28,163 nt of DNA from Vulgatibacter sp035565615 (GTDB lineage: Bacteria; Myxococcota; Myxococcia; Myxococcales; Vulgatibacteraceae): NCBI GenBank assembly GCA_035565615.1, contig DATMSB010000068.1, forward strand, positions 1 to 28,163, given 5' to 3'. A program made the translations under genes and the position numbers. Positions 27,906 to 28,163 of the stretch are shown piece by piece; the stretch's first letter is position 1, and every line of letters starts with the position of its first letter. The notes under the pieces are model-generated. The model ran no database searches. It worked only from the letters and a program-made list of their open reading frames with translations, and was not told the DNA's origin.

Positions 27906-28018
27906 GGGCGGCCGCGCCGCCGCGATCTTCCCGGGCGCCGGTCCGGCGCGGCGACCTCGCTTCCGGCGAGCGCGCCGAGCTCACCGGGAGCGCGGCGCCG
28001 TCCGGGTGGCCGAGGGCC

Positions 28019-28069
28019 GGAAAACGAGAAGAGCCCCCAGCCTCTCGGGGACCGAGGGGCTGGGGGCTC
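28019..28069 (-). terminator. terminator of the rRNA operon
   Basis: A perfect 12-bp stem (28031-28042 with 28058-28069; arms GAGCCCCCAGCC and GGCTGGGGGCTC) with a 15-base loop is followed, in the leftward direction, by TTCTCGTTTT. It lies about 12 bases after the end of the 5S rRNA gene. Confidence 0.9.
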
Positions 28070-28080
28070 GCTCGAATTAG

Positions 28081-28163
28081 ATCCGGCAGCGTCCTACTCT
28101 CCCACACGGTCTCCCGTGCAGTACCATCGGCGATGAAGGGCTTAACTTCCGTGTTCGGGATGG
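28081..28163 (-). rRNA. 5S rRNA gene, 3' part
   Basis: The reverse strand reads CCATCCCGAACACGGAAG, then TTAAGC, and continues to GGGAGAGTAGGACGCTGCCGGAT. The first stretch is the conserved loop B/C region of 5S rRNA, and the second is the loop E and terminal-stem region. About 83 of the expected 115-120 bases are inside the window; the 5' end lies beyond it. The 3' end at about 28081 is set by family alignment and may be off by one or two bases. The gene is read leftward, so the 23S gene should lie further to the right. Confidence 0.95.

Overview
The window is GC-rich DNA with strong G/C preference at third codon positions. The gene content (DUF4388-like and MshEN-like domains, a water-stress/LEA-type lipoprotein, a PilT motor, a two-subunit class I fumarase, a propionyl-CoA carboxylase/methylmalonyl-CoA mutase cluster) points to a myxobacterium-like organism (Myxococcota, formerly Deltaproteobacteria). 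This is inference from gene families, not a phylogenetic test.

Layout. Positions 1-96 hold the 3' end of an unidentified gene, followed by a strong hairpin terminator. pcnB (poly(A) polymerase) runs rightward to 1957. A leftward pair encodes 6-phosphofructokinase and an RluA-family pseudouridine synthase (4110 to 2128). The two subunits of a [4Fe-4S] fumarase run rightward (4288-6180); the alpha subunit carries a histone-H1-like Lys/Ala repeat tail. A leftward zincin-like protein, a putative lipoprotein of unknown function and a LEA-type lipoprotein follow (6199-8534).

The centre (8618-20230) is dominated by leftward genes for propionyl-CoA metabolism. pccB (carboxyltransferase) has its own sigma70-like promoter. 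After a 1 kb interruption come mutA, mutB and meaB, joined by ATGA overlaps. Then come a biotin carboxylase, a separate biotin carrier protein with a long N-terminal extension, a DUF4388/J-domain/TPR protein and a YhbY-type RNA-binding protein. Together the enzymes would turn propionyl-CoA into (S)-methylmalonyl-CoA and then succinyl-CoA, which feeds the TCA cycle that also uses the fumarase. Methylmalonyl-CoA epimerase is not in the window. The interruption (17614-18634) holds a small rightward ORF and what look like 5'-truncated remnants of two genes that meet head to head.

The right part has a PilT-family retraction ATPase with an unusual N-terminal domain (leftward), a FetA/FetB-type ABC pair and dusB (rightward), and then two leftward genes: an MshEN/GAF-like scaffold protein and a zinc-ribbon/RDD membrane protein. 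The last 83 bases are the 3' part of a leftward 5S rRNA gene with a clear factor-independent terminator, so an rRNA operon lies just beyond the window.

Most of the window is housekeeping or central metabolism. No CRISPR array, transposase, prophage or recognisable defence system was found. The observations most worth a second look are the basic repeat tail on fumarase, the scar-like locus inside the propionate cluster, the possible coupled leader ORF before mutA, and the hairpin that can hide the ribosome binding site of the RDD gene.
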